Assembly: GCA_021773355.1 (NCBI GenBank)
Contig: JAJFKE010000002.1
Location: 142,618 to 206,617, forward strand
DNA length: 64,000 bases
From: Gammaproteobacteria bacterium
Lineage (GTDB): Bacteria > Pseudomonadota > Gammaproteobacteria > Pseudomonadales > Pseudohongiellaceae
Reading direction: 5' to 3'
Shown here: piece by piece, positions 8,866-17,028 of the stretch
How the letters are laid out: each line of letters opens with the position of its first letter
How positions within the stretch are numbered: position 1 is the first letter of the stretch
Notes under the pieces: model-generated
What the model was told of the DNA's origin: nothing
The model's database searches: none
The model's input: only the letters and a program-made list of their open reading frames with translations
Translations under genes and position numbers: made by a program

Positions 8866-9174
8866 ATGACAATACCCCAATATTCCAAATTTTCACCCCT
8901 GACGGTGGCTGTTAAACGGAACCTGCGTCAACTTCGAATTGATGCCGGCTACTCCATGAACGAAGGCGCGCGGCTACTGGGCATTTCGCGCAAGCAACTC
9001 GAGGATATCGAAACTATCCGTAATTACGGCTGTCATATTGATTTAGAGGTTCTTGCTAAAATGACATTGGTCTACAATGTTTCTCTCGACAAAATAGTAA
9101 TAGATTTACCTCAAGACCATTATTCCAAGTTTTTCGACAGACCCCGCAAGTCAATCAAAACCGCTTCTAGATAG
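8866..9174 (+). CDS. XRE-family helix-turn-helix regulator
   Basis: This 102-residue protein has a Cro/C1-type HTH at about residues 15-70: KRNLRQLRIDAGYSMNEGA, then LGISRKQLEDIE, and LEVLAKMTLVYNVSLDKIV. The ATG at 8866 is preferred over an upstream TTG because the HTH follows directly. The C-terminus is basic. It sits 241 bp after the response regulator on the same strand. It may control the neighbouring protease/kinase genes or be independent; the sequence does not decide. Confidence 0.8.
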   Translation: MTIPQYSKFSPLTVAVKRNLRQLRIDAGYSMNEGARLLGISRKQLEDIETIRNYGCHIDLEVLAKMTLVYNVSLDKIVIDLPQDHYSKFFDRPRKSIKTASR

Positions 9175-9259
9175 CGCGGGTATTCATCAGCAATTTAAAG
9201 CGCCCTGTGCGAGAGCCGAAAGAGTTAGGCAAGCTCTATTTCCACGAGCAAATTTCGGT

Positions 9260-9289
9260 AAAAAAAAGGGGCTCGGATGAGCCCCTTTC
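9260..9289 (-). terminator. Rho-independent terminator of the TonB receptor gene
   Basis: A GGGGCTC / GAGCCCC stem with a GGAT loop is followed on the minus strand by a run of seven T. It lies about 70 bp past the stop of the leftward receptor gene. Confidence 0.85.
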
Positions 9290-9360
9290 TACATTGAGTC
9301 ACCACGTCCTGTGGCTTTCAAAGTCTTTCCGCTTTATCCATGCAAGCGGTTACGAATTGT

Positions 9361-12339
9361 TTAGAAATCGTAAACAAAACGCGCGTAGAGTGACCTACCC
9401 ATTGGATCCTGCAAGCTACCTACCACACCAGCAAACTCTGGTGAACGCTGAGCTTCACGGTCGAATATATTCCGTGAACCAACAGTAAAGGCACCTTCAC
9501 CACCAAACAGGTCTAGGCCACGGTAGGTGTAGGACAGATCCATATCAGTCCAAGCATCCACTCCGGTCATGTTCTGCGGCCTACGTGTTCCACCAAAGTC
9601 GTCCATGAAAGTGAACTGAGGACCATCATAGTTAGCTACATCGTCAATGTAATGAACTGTGGAGCTAACCGAGTGGTTACCCATAACCCAGCCTACACGC
9701 AAGTTAGCTTTCCACTCAGGCAAGGTAGTAGCAGCGGAGGTTCTATCGTTATAGTTGCCTGCACCGTCAGTTATCGGATCACCAGGGCGGGTCTGGTAGT
9801 AGAAGTGATCGATAAAGGTAGCTTGTAGGTTGACGCGGAAGTCACCCCAATCTCTAAAGCTGAAACGGTAGTTACCCTGGATATCATAGGATTCCACTTC
9901 TACACTTTCCGCATTGGTGGTACTTGTGTTGTCAACCTGCAGAATAGTGAAGATATCGCCCGGGTCACGAATAATATCTTTATTCGATAGCGGGTTAGCT
10001 ACCCATGCTTCCAACTGCGCCTGTGAGGGTTGATCACCCGGTAGACCGCTGCCGGCAAAACCAGTCGCTTGTTTGAAGTTGGCGAAATCAAACTCCATCA
10101 AATCCTGGCCATTAATATTAATGATTCGATTGTCGAATTCCGTATTGTTCCAACTAACGGACATATCGAAGTCACCAAAGTTCAAATCGATACCGATTTG
10201 TGTGGATTCAGCAATCTCGTTCTCGAGGTTTTTATTACCACCGCCACAGGCTGTAGTGAAACCAGATTGTGGTCCGAATCGGTCAGTAACTGTGGACAGA
10301 CCACAACTAATCGGATTCAGCAACTGCTCCAAGGTCGGCGCGATAAACGCGTCGCCAGTTGTAGCTCGCAGAGTTAGCCAGTCAGTGGCCGCCCAAGTTA
10401 GACCGTATTTTGGGTCTGTGGACTCTTGACCAGTACTGAATTCCTCGCGACGCACCGCCAGTTCAGCTTCCAGGTTGGAAAGAATTGGTACTGATAACTC
10501 GAGGAAAAAAGCATCTACGTCACGAGTACCGGAGGTAACGTTTTCCCGTTCGGTTCCACCGATCCAGGTATTACCAGCGAGTTCCACCGCCGCAGGCGTG
10601 TTAGTGAACTTGTTTTCCCGATACTGGTAGCCGACGGCCGCAGCAATGGGACCGCCGGGCAATTCGAATCCGCCAAGGGGCACTTCACCATTTAACACTA
10701 AATCGATCACATCAAGCTTGTCTTCTACCCATTCGTGTTCACGGGCGGCAATTGCGTCCATCACTTGTAATGAGTTGTTGTCCGCCTGATCTACTACGAA
10801 GAAAGGGTTGTAACAGGCGTCGCGATCGTTGGCGACATCACAATTGAGGCCCTTAATCATCTCGGTGATATCGTAGTTCTGGGCTGAGGTAAAAGTTCTC
10901 AAGCGGTCATTACGAGTAAAAGACGCCACACCTTCCCAACCTTCAACGAAGGGCACGGTGAAATCAGCCTGCACATACCAACGGCTAATAGAGTCGGAAC
11001 TACTCTCTATATTATCACCGTCGCTGCGGTGGCCAGCACTGGTAGTGTGAGTCTTGTTAATAGGACGCAATGTTCTTGCTCTTACGTCCTCATAGAGAGG
11101 CACACCGTTGTCCGTGGTACCGAATACCAATGCATCCAAAGTACCGTCGTTGTTTAAGTCAGCTGTTCCGCGATCTGGTATGCCGTCACCATTGGCATCG
11201 ATACCGAATAGTGCATTACCATTGGCATCTACGGCGCGGAATGGATTGCCCGGAATTTCACCTCTCACAGAAGGTAGCGAGCCAATGCGCGAGTTACCCG
11301 GATTAGAAGTTGATCCGTAAGCTATCTCAGCTTGACGTGTACGGAAGGCTTGCGCAGTAAGAGTCAAGTCATCGTTGACTTCCCAGGTGGCATTCCCATA
11401 GTACTGAGAAGTTTGAGTAGGCTCACGATAACTACGGTTATCACCAAAATCAAACCAGCAAGTGCCACCACGGTTCATACCAAATTGATTCGCAGCCTGA
11501 CCAGGTGTGTAGTCTGTACGCTCGGAGGCTGGAGCACAGTTTGGATCAGCCTGACGTGCATTGGCTGCGCCTGTGTACAGACCGTTTGCATCGCGAGGAG
11601 GTACGAAATAGTTACCTGGCGCATTGGATGAGAAAACCAGACCGGCATTGGCCAGGTCGCTGCGCTCGGCCCATTCTAAACGGCTATTGGCACGAAATTG
11701 GCCAGCAACAACTACATCAATAGGACCGATTTCGCCGCCCCACATCATCTGTACGGAGTGCTCGTCATAGTCGCCACGTGTATCCTGCTCGGCGAAGCTG
11801 TCCATCTTAAAACCGTCATAGGACTTATAAGGAACGAAGTTGACCACACCGGCCACCGCTTCGTTACCGTACAATGCCGCTGCTCCATCAGCCACGATAT
11901 CCAGACGCTGGATAGCAATGGTAGGAATCAAGGCATTTACATTTTCGTTTACCAGACGCTTACCGTCTAGCAGAGTCAGAGTAGATCGTGCACCGAGACC
12001 GCGCAAATCGACGCTGGTGGAGCGGGAATCTTGACCCTGAATGGTATTGGTAATAGCAGAAGCATTGCCCTGTACGAATGCAAGGTTCGATATTACTTCG
12101 CCGATGTTAAGAGTTCCTTCGGCTTCGAGGTCCTCAGCATTCAATTGAACAATAGATGACGCACCTGTGAAACCTTCAGTACGTCGAATATAGGAACCGG
12201 TTACGACTACTTCTTCCACTGTATCCTGTTGAGCAAAGGATTGGCTTGCCAGGGGAAGCAATGAAAGCGAAATCGCTGCGCACAGTAAACTGCGCCTATG
12301 TGGGATTCTTCGTTGCATATTTCTCTCCGTATTTTTCAA
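9361..12339 (-). CDS. TonB-dependent outer membrane receptor
   Basis: This 992-residue protein has a basic leader and signal peptide ending near SQSFAQQ, then the TonB-box-like VEEVVVTGSYIRR. A plug domain follows (about 50-165; VDLRGLGARSTLTLLDGKR, YGNEAVAGVVNFV), then a long barrel ending in the outer-membrane signature YARFVYDF. An internal ATG (MQRRIPHRR) eight codons on is an alternative start. The large extracellular loops resemble receptors for oligosaccharides, peptides or other bulky ligands, but no substrate gene lies next to it. The substrate therefore stays unknown. It appears to be transcribed alone, with its terminator at 9260-9289. Confidence 0.95.
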   Translation of the reverse strand: MKNTERNMQRRIPHRRSLLCAAISLSLLPLASQSFAQQDTVEEVVVTGSYIRRTEGFTGASSIVQLNAEDLEAEGTLNIGEVISNLAFVQGNASAITNTIQGQDSRSTSVDLRGLGARSTLTLLDGKRLVNENVNALIPTIAIQRLDIVADGAAALYGNEAVAGVVNFVPYKSYDGFKMDSFAEQDTRGDYDEHSVQMMWGGEIGPIDVVVAGQFRANSRLEWAERSDLANAGLVFSSNAPGNYFVPPRDANGLYTGAANARQADPNCAPASERTDYTPGQAANQFGMNRGGTCWFDFGDNRSYREPTQTSQYYGNATWEVNDDLTLTAQAFRTRQAEIAYGSTSNPGNSRIGSLPSVRGEIPGNPFRAVDANGNALFGIDANGDGIPDRGTADLNNDGTLDALVFGTTDNGVPLYEDVRARTLRPINKTHTTSAGHRSDGDNIESSSDSISRWYVQADFTVPFVEGWEGVASFTRNDRLRTFTSAQNYDITEMIKGLNCDVANDRDACYNPFFVVDQADNNSLQVMDAIAAREHEWVEDKLDVIDLVLNGEVPLGGFELPGGPIAAAVGYQYRENKFTNTPAAVELAGNTWIGGTERENVTSGTRDVDAFFLELSVPILSNLEAELAVRREEFSTGQESTDPKYGLTWAATDWLTLRATTGDAFIAPTLEQLLNPISCGLSTVTDRFGPQSGFTTACGGGNKNLENEIAESTQIGIDLNFGDFDMSVSWNNTEFDNRIININGQDLMEFDFANFKQATGFAGSGLPGDQPSQAQLEAWVANPLSNKDIIRDPGDIFTILQVDNTSTTNAESVEVESYDIQGNYRFSFRDWGDFRVNLQATFIDHFYYQTRPGDPITDGAGNYNDRTSAATTLPEWKANLRVGWVMGNHSVSSTVHYIDDVANYDGPQFTFMDDFGGTRRPQNMTGVDAWTDMDLSYTYRGLDLFGGEGAFTVGSRNIFDREAQRSPEFAGVVGSLQDPMGRSLYARFVYDF

Positions 12340-12918
12340 GTTATTTAATCTTATTAAAGCTTTAATTAGAGTAAAAACAATAAGTTAAGGCAATCAGAAT
12401 TTCCGGAATGATTGACTAACCTATCTAGACAAATAGTCAATTTTTTCAATCAAATTGATCTTTCATCCAATTGCCAAATAAAAATAAGTACTCGGCAATC
12501 GACCGAGTGTACCTACTTTAATAGTGCTTAAAAAGCCCTAATTTCAGGCTTTTCTTACAAATTTGGAGTTGTCTCCGCAAGAATGGGGGAAAACTAGCCG
12601 AATATTGTGTGCCTGTTGAATTATGGAGGCAAAACTCTGTTCATGTGCTATTCTGAGGTAAAAACATATTCTTGTAAAACAAGGGGTTAAGGCGGATTGA
12701 GGAAATAATATTTTAGTTATCCGAACGATCGTTCGTTATACTCTTGCAATACTTCACCAAAACTTAATTTCATAAATAATAGAAATATCACGTCCTCGAA
12801 CGCAACAAACACCCAATTCATGGGAACGCACGACAATGACGCTGTACAGTCAAATTAATGGGAATATAATATGACTCGTAGTCTGAGGTATTGTGCCTCT
12901 GAGACTAAGGAACCCCCT
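12340..12918. other. Long divergent intergenic region with several inverted repeats
   Basis: This 579-bp region separates the TonB receptor from a rightward small secreted protein. It holds an 8-bp inverted repeat (ATTGACTA / TAGTCAAT, 12411-12441) followed by six T. It also holds a small hairpin (ACTCGG / CCGAGT, about 12490-12508), a terminator-like hairpin (AAAAGCC / GGCTTTT, 12531-12553) and a perfect 14-bp palindrome at 12722-12735. A terminator between two divergent genes could end a small RNA or leader transcript. No coding frame is convincing. Confidence 0.5.
12722..12735. promoter_or_regulatory. Perfect palindrome CGAACGATCGTTCG, likely operator
   Basis: The 14-bp palindrome has the AACG..CGTT pattern seen in many TetR-family operators. 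It lies about 185 bp before the start of the small secreted protein and about 380 bp from the TonB receptor start. No TetR gene is present in the window, so the binder would be encoded elsewhere. The assignment rests on symmetry only. Confidence 0.45.
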
Positions 12919-13389
12919 ATGAAGAAATTAAAGTCGACTCTTTTATTCGGGCTTTTCATAGCTTCTGTTTTCGTGAATTCATCATCCACGTTGCTGGCTG
13001 CTGAAGAACAAATCGTTCTGGAAGACCTGACACCCTCTCAGTTACGTGCTGAAATTGAGAAAATTCAGACCGAATTTTACCGGGTTTTCAATGCCAGCGT
13101 TGAAGACAAGAAATTGGCCATCATTTGCTATGAGCACCTACCCACTGGATCCAACATCAAGGAAGATGTCTGTGAACCGCAATTTCTTATAGATAAGCGT
13201 GCAAGCAATGCCAATGACTCGAGGTTAGGCATCGATATACTGCTAACTCCTAGAAGTTTGCAGAGAGATTTGGCTGTGGAATATGAACAGTTAACCGCAG
13301 CCATGAATAAGGTAGCGGAAGAAAGTCAGTACTTTGGGGAATTGAACAGTATTCTTGCTGCCCTAAGGGAAGAGCTGGAAAGTAGGTAG
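12919..13389 (+). CDS. Small secreted protein of unknown function
   Basis: The chosen ATG at 12919 gives 156 residues. It is preceded by an AAGGA element and begins a clear signal peptide (MKKLKSTLLFGLFIASVF, cleavage near LLAAEE). An ATG at 12871 is possible but less likely. The mature part starts with a helical segment (LTPSQLRAEIEKIQTEFYRVF), contains two Cys about 18 residues apart that could form a disulfide, and ends in another predicted helix. No family was recognised. An IS3 element has inserted about 47 bp after its stop. Confidence 0.75.
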   Translation: MKKLKSTLLFGLFIASVFVNSSSTLLAAEEQIVLEDLTPSQLRAEIEKIQTEFYRVFNASVEDKKLAIICYEHLPTGSNIKEDVCEPQFLIDKRASNANDSRLGIDILLTPRSLQRDLAVEYEQLTAAMNKVAEESQYFGELNSILAALREELESR

Positions 13390-13438
13390 CCCTACGCGGT
13401 TTTTGCATTTAGCGATTGATCATAGTCAAGCAATTCGA

Positions 13439-13462
13439 TGTCTCGTCCTAAAATACGTTGAC
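13439..13462 (+). repeat. IS3 terminal inverted repeat (distal to orfA)
   Basis: It starts TGTCTCGTCCTAAAATACG and matches the opposite end with about four mismatches over 24 bp. The CGA target duplicate lies directly outside. Confidence 0.85.
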
Positions 13463-13466
13463 GGTT

Positions 13467-14261
13467 TTATGAGTAAGCCAGCTGCATTTTGCCGCTGGCT
13501 TTTTTATGCACTTCTTCGGGTGTTTGCATACCCAGGCTCAGATGCGGCCTTAACTGATTGTAAGCCTCAATCGATTCTGCCACCAAACACTTCAGATCAT
13601 CAAAACTCTTGCATCGATAGAGCAGAAACTCTTGCTTGAGTATGCCATTGATCCGTTCCGCCATAGCATTCTGGTAACAATCATACCCATCAGTCATTGA
13701 TGGCGTGACATTATTGGCCTTCAAGAGCGACTGATATAACGACGAGCAGTATTGTGATCCACGATCAGAGTGGTGCAGTAGTGGTTTGTTAGCCACCCTA
13801 TTTGCTATCGCTTTGTGCATAGCTTGAGCGGTATCGCCGGCCTTCATTTCAAGACTCAACTCATGGCCCATAATCCGACGAGAGTACCCATCCGTTACGA
13901 GAGACAAGTAATGCACACCTTCTTCGCTTTCAACATAAGTGATATCACTGACAAAGGCTTGCTCAGGTCGACCAAGTGTTAAGTCTTTCATTAAATTCGG
14001 GTGCTTTTTCATCCAGTGCTTACTGTATGTAGTCTTGGTATAGCTACGTTTGGGGTGGATCAACATCTTGTGTTGACGAAGATACTCAAACAGTCCGTCA
14101 CGCCCCAGCTTGATCCCTAGCGACTCCAATTGCGGCTTCAACAGATGGTGCAGTTTTCGGGTTCCAAGCCGCGGAAGTCGACGCCGGATTTTATGTACCA
14201 TGCCTTCTACAGGAGCCAGTATTGTTCGCCGTTGTTGCTGGCGGTTTAGCTGCTGATACAC
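13467..14261 (-). CDS. IS3-family transposase OrfB (DDE integrase core)
   Basis: The 264 residues from a GTG at 14261 carry the HTH_21-like part (LPRLGTRKLHHLL) and the rve core. Catalytic residues are Asp in FVSDITYVES, Asp in LHHSDRGSQYCS and Glu in NAMAERINGILKQE. The same frame stays open upstream past 14340 (GELSLAKACRFFGITPQAVY), overlapping the end of orfA. OrfB is therefore probably made as an OrfAB fusion by -1 frameshifting at the slippery site rather than from the GTG. Confidence 0.93.
   Translation of the reverse strand: MYQQLNRQQQRRTILAPVEGMVHKIRRRLPRLGTRKLHHLLKPQLESLGIKLGRDGLFEYLRQHKMLIHPKRSYTKTTYSKHWMKKHPNLMKDLTLGRPEQAFVSDITYVESEEGVHYLSLVTDGYSRRIMGHELSLEMKAGDTAQAMHKAIANRVANKPLLHHSDRGSQYCSSLYQSLLKANNVTPSMTDGYDCYQNAMAERINGILKQEFLLYRCKSFDDLKCLVAESIEAYNQLRPHLSLGMQTPEEVHKKASGKMQLAYS
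13475..13506 (+). terminator. Hairpin with T-run inside the IS end
   Basis: AAGCCAGC pairs with GCTGGCTT, followed by T residues on the plus strand. It would stop transcripts entering the IS from the small secreted protein gene. Confidence 0.6.
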
Positions 14262-14305
14262 AGCTTGGGGAGTTATTCCAAAGAACCTACAGGCTTTAGC
14301 TAGGC

Positions 14306-14698
14306 TCAGCTCGCCTTTGGCTTGAAGCTGTCTAGCTCCTTGGACAAATACTTTTTTCGAATGTTTCCCCCATATTCTGTATCAATGATGTTAACCATCT
14401 TATTGAGTAACAGATTATGTTGCCGCTCGTCCTTTAGCTCTTTTTCGAGCCGTTTGATTGTTTGGGTTGGGGTTTCTTTGGGTTTGGTCATAAGCTGATC
14501 CCGGGGAGCAGACCAATCTAAAATACCATACCGACGTAGCCAAACCAAAACAGTACTCTTACCTTGAATACCATAGCTAGACTGTGCTTGAGAATAAGTC
14601 ATCTCGCCTTGTTCGATCTGCTGTACGACCGAAAATTTAAAGGGAAGAGGATAATCACGCTGGGTGCGTTTTCTCCGAGTAATCGTAGAGTTATCCAT
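14306..14698 (-). CDS. IS3-family transposase OrfA (helix-turn-helix)
   Basis: The ATG at 14698, preceded by GAGG, gives 130 residues; a GTG at 14740 would start inside the terminal repeat and is rejected. It has an HTH (FSVVQQIEQGEMTYSQAQ, STVLVWLRRYG) and a C-terminal coiled region (IKRLEKELKDERQHNLLL). The slippery heptamer lies at 14351-14357, in NIRKKYL, so part of the ribosomes should shift to make OrfAB. Confidence 0.9.
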   Translation of the reverse strand: MDNSTITRRKRTQRDYPLPFKFSVVQQIEQGEMTYSQAQSSYGIQGKSTVLVWLRRYGILDWSAPRDQLMTKPKETPTQTIKRLEKELKDERQHNLLLNKMVNIIDTEYGGNIRKKYLSKELDSFKPKAS

Positions 14699-14715
14699 TA
14701 ATAAGTCCTCAATAT

Positions 14716-14739
14716 GTAAACTTATTTCAGGACGGGACA
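14716..14739 (-). repeat. IS3 terminal inverted repeat (upstream of orfA)
   Basis: On the minus strand it reads TGTCCCGTCCTGAAATAAG. The matching CGA duplicate is at 14740-14742. Confidence 0.85.
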
Positions 14740-14750
14740 CGAGAACAAAT

Positions 14751-14796
14751 AAAAAAGGGCCCGAGAAGGCGAAACAGCTTCCTCTGGCCCTTTTTT
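14751..14796 (-). terminator. Terminator of the NHL lipoprotein gene
   Basis: AAAAAAGGGCC and GGCCCTTTTTT form a perfect 11-bp stem 16 bp past the stop at 14812. The A and T runs make it usable on both strands. Confidence 0.85.
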
Positions 14797-14811
14797 GATT
14801 CGCAATACTCT

Positions 14812-15933
14812 TTAACGTGCAGAGTATTTAGTAAATGCGCCTCCGGCTTGCGATAGCGAGTTAGGACCTTCAGCGGCAAATACATTGCCATCGGCGTCAA
14901 CCGCTATACCCTCGCCTGCAGTGCCCTGATAAATCCGGTCTTCCCGCTCAAACGGCTGGATGAAGCCCACAATTCGATCTTCGTCCAGAGGTCCTATGCG
15001 GACTCCGTTTCTCCAACCCACATGATTGGTTGGGCCTGATTCTGAATCGATCGCGTAGACCATGTCATCTGCCGTGATAAATAGACCACTGATTCGACCG
15101 TACATATAACGCGATTCGAGATAGTTACCTTCCTGATCGAATATTTCGATGCGGTGATTGCCTCGATCAGCCACCCAGAGGCGTCCTTGAGAATCGAATT
15201 CCATCGCGTGAGGGGTCCGAAATTCACCGTGACGCACGCCTATCTGTCCCCATTCCTTGAGCCTTCTCCCATCGGGCGAAAACTTGATGATTCTAGCGGT
15301 TGATCCTGCGGCTCTGCCCTCTGCCATCGCCTGGTTACTGGTCATGCCCTGACCGTTGTGGCCATCTGAGACGTAGATGCTGCCGTCAGGCCCTACGATG
15401 ACGTCGTTAGGCTGATTGAATTGGTTGGGACCGCTGCCTGGTTTTCCTGCCGTTCCCAGACTCATCAATAATTCACCATCAGCACTGAATTGGTGAACCT
15501 GATGCCCTTTAGTGCCTGCAGCGTTGTTGGCAAAATCCGTTACCCACACGCTGCCGTCGGCAGCTGCGTGTATGCCGTGAGGCGTCATCATGATGCCACC
15601 GCCGAAATTGGCCAATACTTCGCCAGTATTGCGGTCAAATTTAAATATTGGGTCTACTGGGTTGGTATCGCAGTTAACAGGAGTGCCGCCGCCGAATGTA
15701 CCTGCGCCACAACGCTCATAGGCCCATATATGCCCATCGCTTGGATCGATGTCGATACCCGCCGTGGAACCCCAATTTCTGCCGGCTGGGAGATCACCCC
15801 AGTTTTGCGTCACTACCGGAGCCGGATTGGGCAAGCCATCACTGGAAATTGGGTTGCCGGCCCCAACACAAGCGGTTAATACAGCGCTGGCACAAGCGAG
15901 TGCGGTATAGGAAGAAAATCTTGAAATAGACAT
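14812..15933 (-). CDS. NHL-repeat beta-propeller lipoprotein
   Basis: This 373-residue protein has a lipoprotein signal with lipobox LTAC (Cys22). The rest is NHL/SMP-30-like propeller blades with typical turns: GPDGSIYVSDGHNG, FDSQGRLWVADRGNHRIEIF, VDADGNVFAAEGP. Proteins of this type resemble the lyase domain of peptidylglycine alpha-amidating enzymes, but a catalytic role cannot be claimed. It is anchored in the envelope, probably facing the periplasm. A clear paralogue lies at 22815-23870 and shares HWGELP/NWGDLP openings and the ADRGN blade. Confidence 0.85.
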   Translation of the reverse strand: MSISRFSSYTALACASAVLTACVGAGNPISSDGLPNPAPVVTQNWGDLPAGRNWGSTAGIDIDPSDGHIWAYERCGAGTFGGGTPVNCDTNPVDPIFKFDRNTGEVLANFGGGIMMTPHGIHAAADGSVWVTDFANNAAGTKGHQVHQFSADGELLMSLGTAGKPGSGPNQFNQPNDVIVGPDGSIYVSDGHNGQGMTSNQAMAEGRAAGSTARIIKFSPDGRRLKEWGQIGVRHGEFRTPHAMEFDSQGRLWVADRGNHRIEIFDQEGNYLESRYMYGRISGLFITADDMVYAIDSESGPTNHVGWRNGVRIGPLDEDRIVGFIQPFEREDRIYQGTAGEGIAVDADGNVFAAEGPNSLSQAGGAFTKYSAR

Positions 15934-16134
15934 GACTGCTCCTTGTTTAGATATGTTGTTATATAAGAAGTGACTAGACAGAGAATAAAAGCTATCTCAC
16001 CTCAAGTCCACAAGTAGCCAATGAAGTCATAGCATCCGGCCATAGGCTTGAAAATGCAGCGCAATATTTATTGCGAGGTGAAAGGTCTGGGCTTTCCCGT
16101 GAATTTCCGATGCTCAAGCATGTAGGGAATATTA

Positions 16135-16416
16135 CTAGAAATTGCCACCGTCACTGTAACCCTGCACCGAGTTCAATACATTCAATTGTGCTGCCTGTTC
16201 GGCAGAACCGTACATCTTCTCCACCGTCATACACCTGTAGCGTCTGACGCGACTGAAGGATCTGCTCTCGTCGGTACAAACAATCATTTGTGCTATTGGC
16301 TTAGTATTATTGTAGGCCGCTAACTCCAGTTCGCTCATGTGCTCAAATTTAGGCCCTGCTTCGACACAGGCTACCAATAGTAGGCAGGTTAACAGCACGG
16401 GAAATAGATTCCTCAT
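16135..16416 (-). CDS. Small lipoprotein, paralogue of the one near 41 kb
   Basis: The ATG at 16416, preceded by GGAGGTG, gives 93 residues with lipobox LVAC. The mature part has the pattern FEHMSELELAAYNNT, QMIVC, RYRCMTVE and two conserved Cys. The same pattern occurs at 40765-41061 (FENMTAGELALHNST, QMVLC, TYCATVE), so the two define a small local family. Function is unknown; the Cys pair may form a disulfide. Confidence 0.75.
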   Translation of the reverse strand: MRNLFPVLLTCLLLVACVEAGPKFEHMSELELAAYNNTKPIAQMIVCTDESRSFSRVRRYRCMTVEKMYGSAEQAAQLNVLNSVQGYSDGGNF

Positions 16417-17028
16417 GAATACACCTCCGAAATTATTATTATTGTTTATCAGCAATTGAGTGTTTACCAAATCTCAATGGGTATTGTCTACATAAAGCGA
16501 AGGTACAGATGACGAAACCTACGAGATTAGCGGCATAAGAGAGATGTTCTCGATTTCGAAACCCGTCTCAATGTATTTTTGTCAAAGCTGTTTCTAGCGA
16601 ACTGCGGCCAGCTATTTGGGTCATGACTCCGGGTGAGGTTGCTCGGAAAATTCTTAGACTTCGCCAATTCTAAATCTGATTAGTTCCAGTTTTTACGTTG
16701 AGTTGGTGCGAACAAACTCATGAATTTGCAGTCTGCACTAATTGGCCTTAGCGAATTAGCCGAACGAAAAAGAAAGATCACAGGCATTAGCGAAGTTTCT
16801 CGCGGGTATTTTATTTCAGAACTAGTTAGACTATTCATTTCAGCTTTAATTATATTAACACCTGTGAAGACTTTTATGCTTAGACTTACCCTGAATGGAA
16901 ATTCCTTTGTTATGGCTGTTGGAAATTCACGGAGCGTCCCCATATCTAAGCCTGCCTCAATCCCGTTTTTAGTGCAGCATCAGAAACAGCGATCTGACAA
17001 CTGGTTTAAGTAGAAACATTTAACTTCA
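16417..17028. other. Intergenic region upstream of nhaA, no supported gene
   Basis: The region is about 610 bp. Two mutually antisense open frames (16680-16943 minus and 16720-17013 plus) exist, but neither has a recognisable family or a convincing start. A decayed gene is possible. The nhaA promoter must lie at its right end. Confidence 0.4.

Larger units (their letters stand above)
13439..14739 (-). mobile_element. Complete IS3-family insertion sequence (1301 bp)
   Basis: The element is bounded by imperfect 24-bp inverted repeats at 13439-13462 and 14716-14739 that begin TGTCTCGTCCT and TGTCCCGTCCT. A 3-bp direct repeat, CGA, flanks it at 13436-13438 and 14740-14742 as a target duplication. 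Inside are orfA (HTH) and orfB (DDE integrase core) in the classic -1 frameshift arrangement with an A AAA AAG slippery heptamer at 14351-14357. Both frames look intact, so the element may still move. It sits between the small secreted protein and the terminator of the NHL lipoprotein gene and seems to break no gene. Confidence 0.93.

Noticed and set aside
16680..17013. Two antisense frames of 87 and 97 codons upstream of nhaA
   Set aside because: They mirror each other, show no family pattern and have no clear ribosome site.
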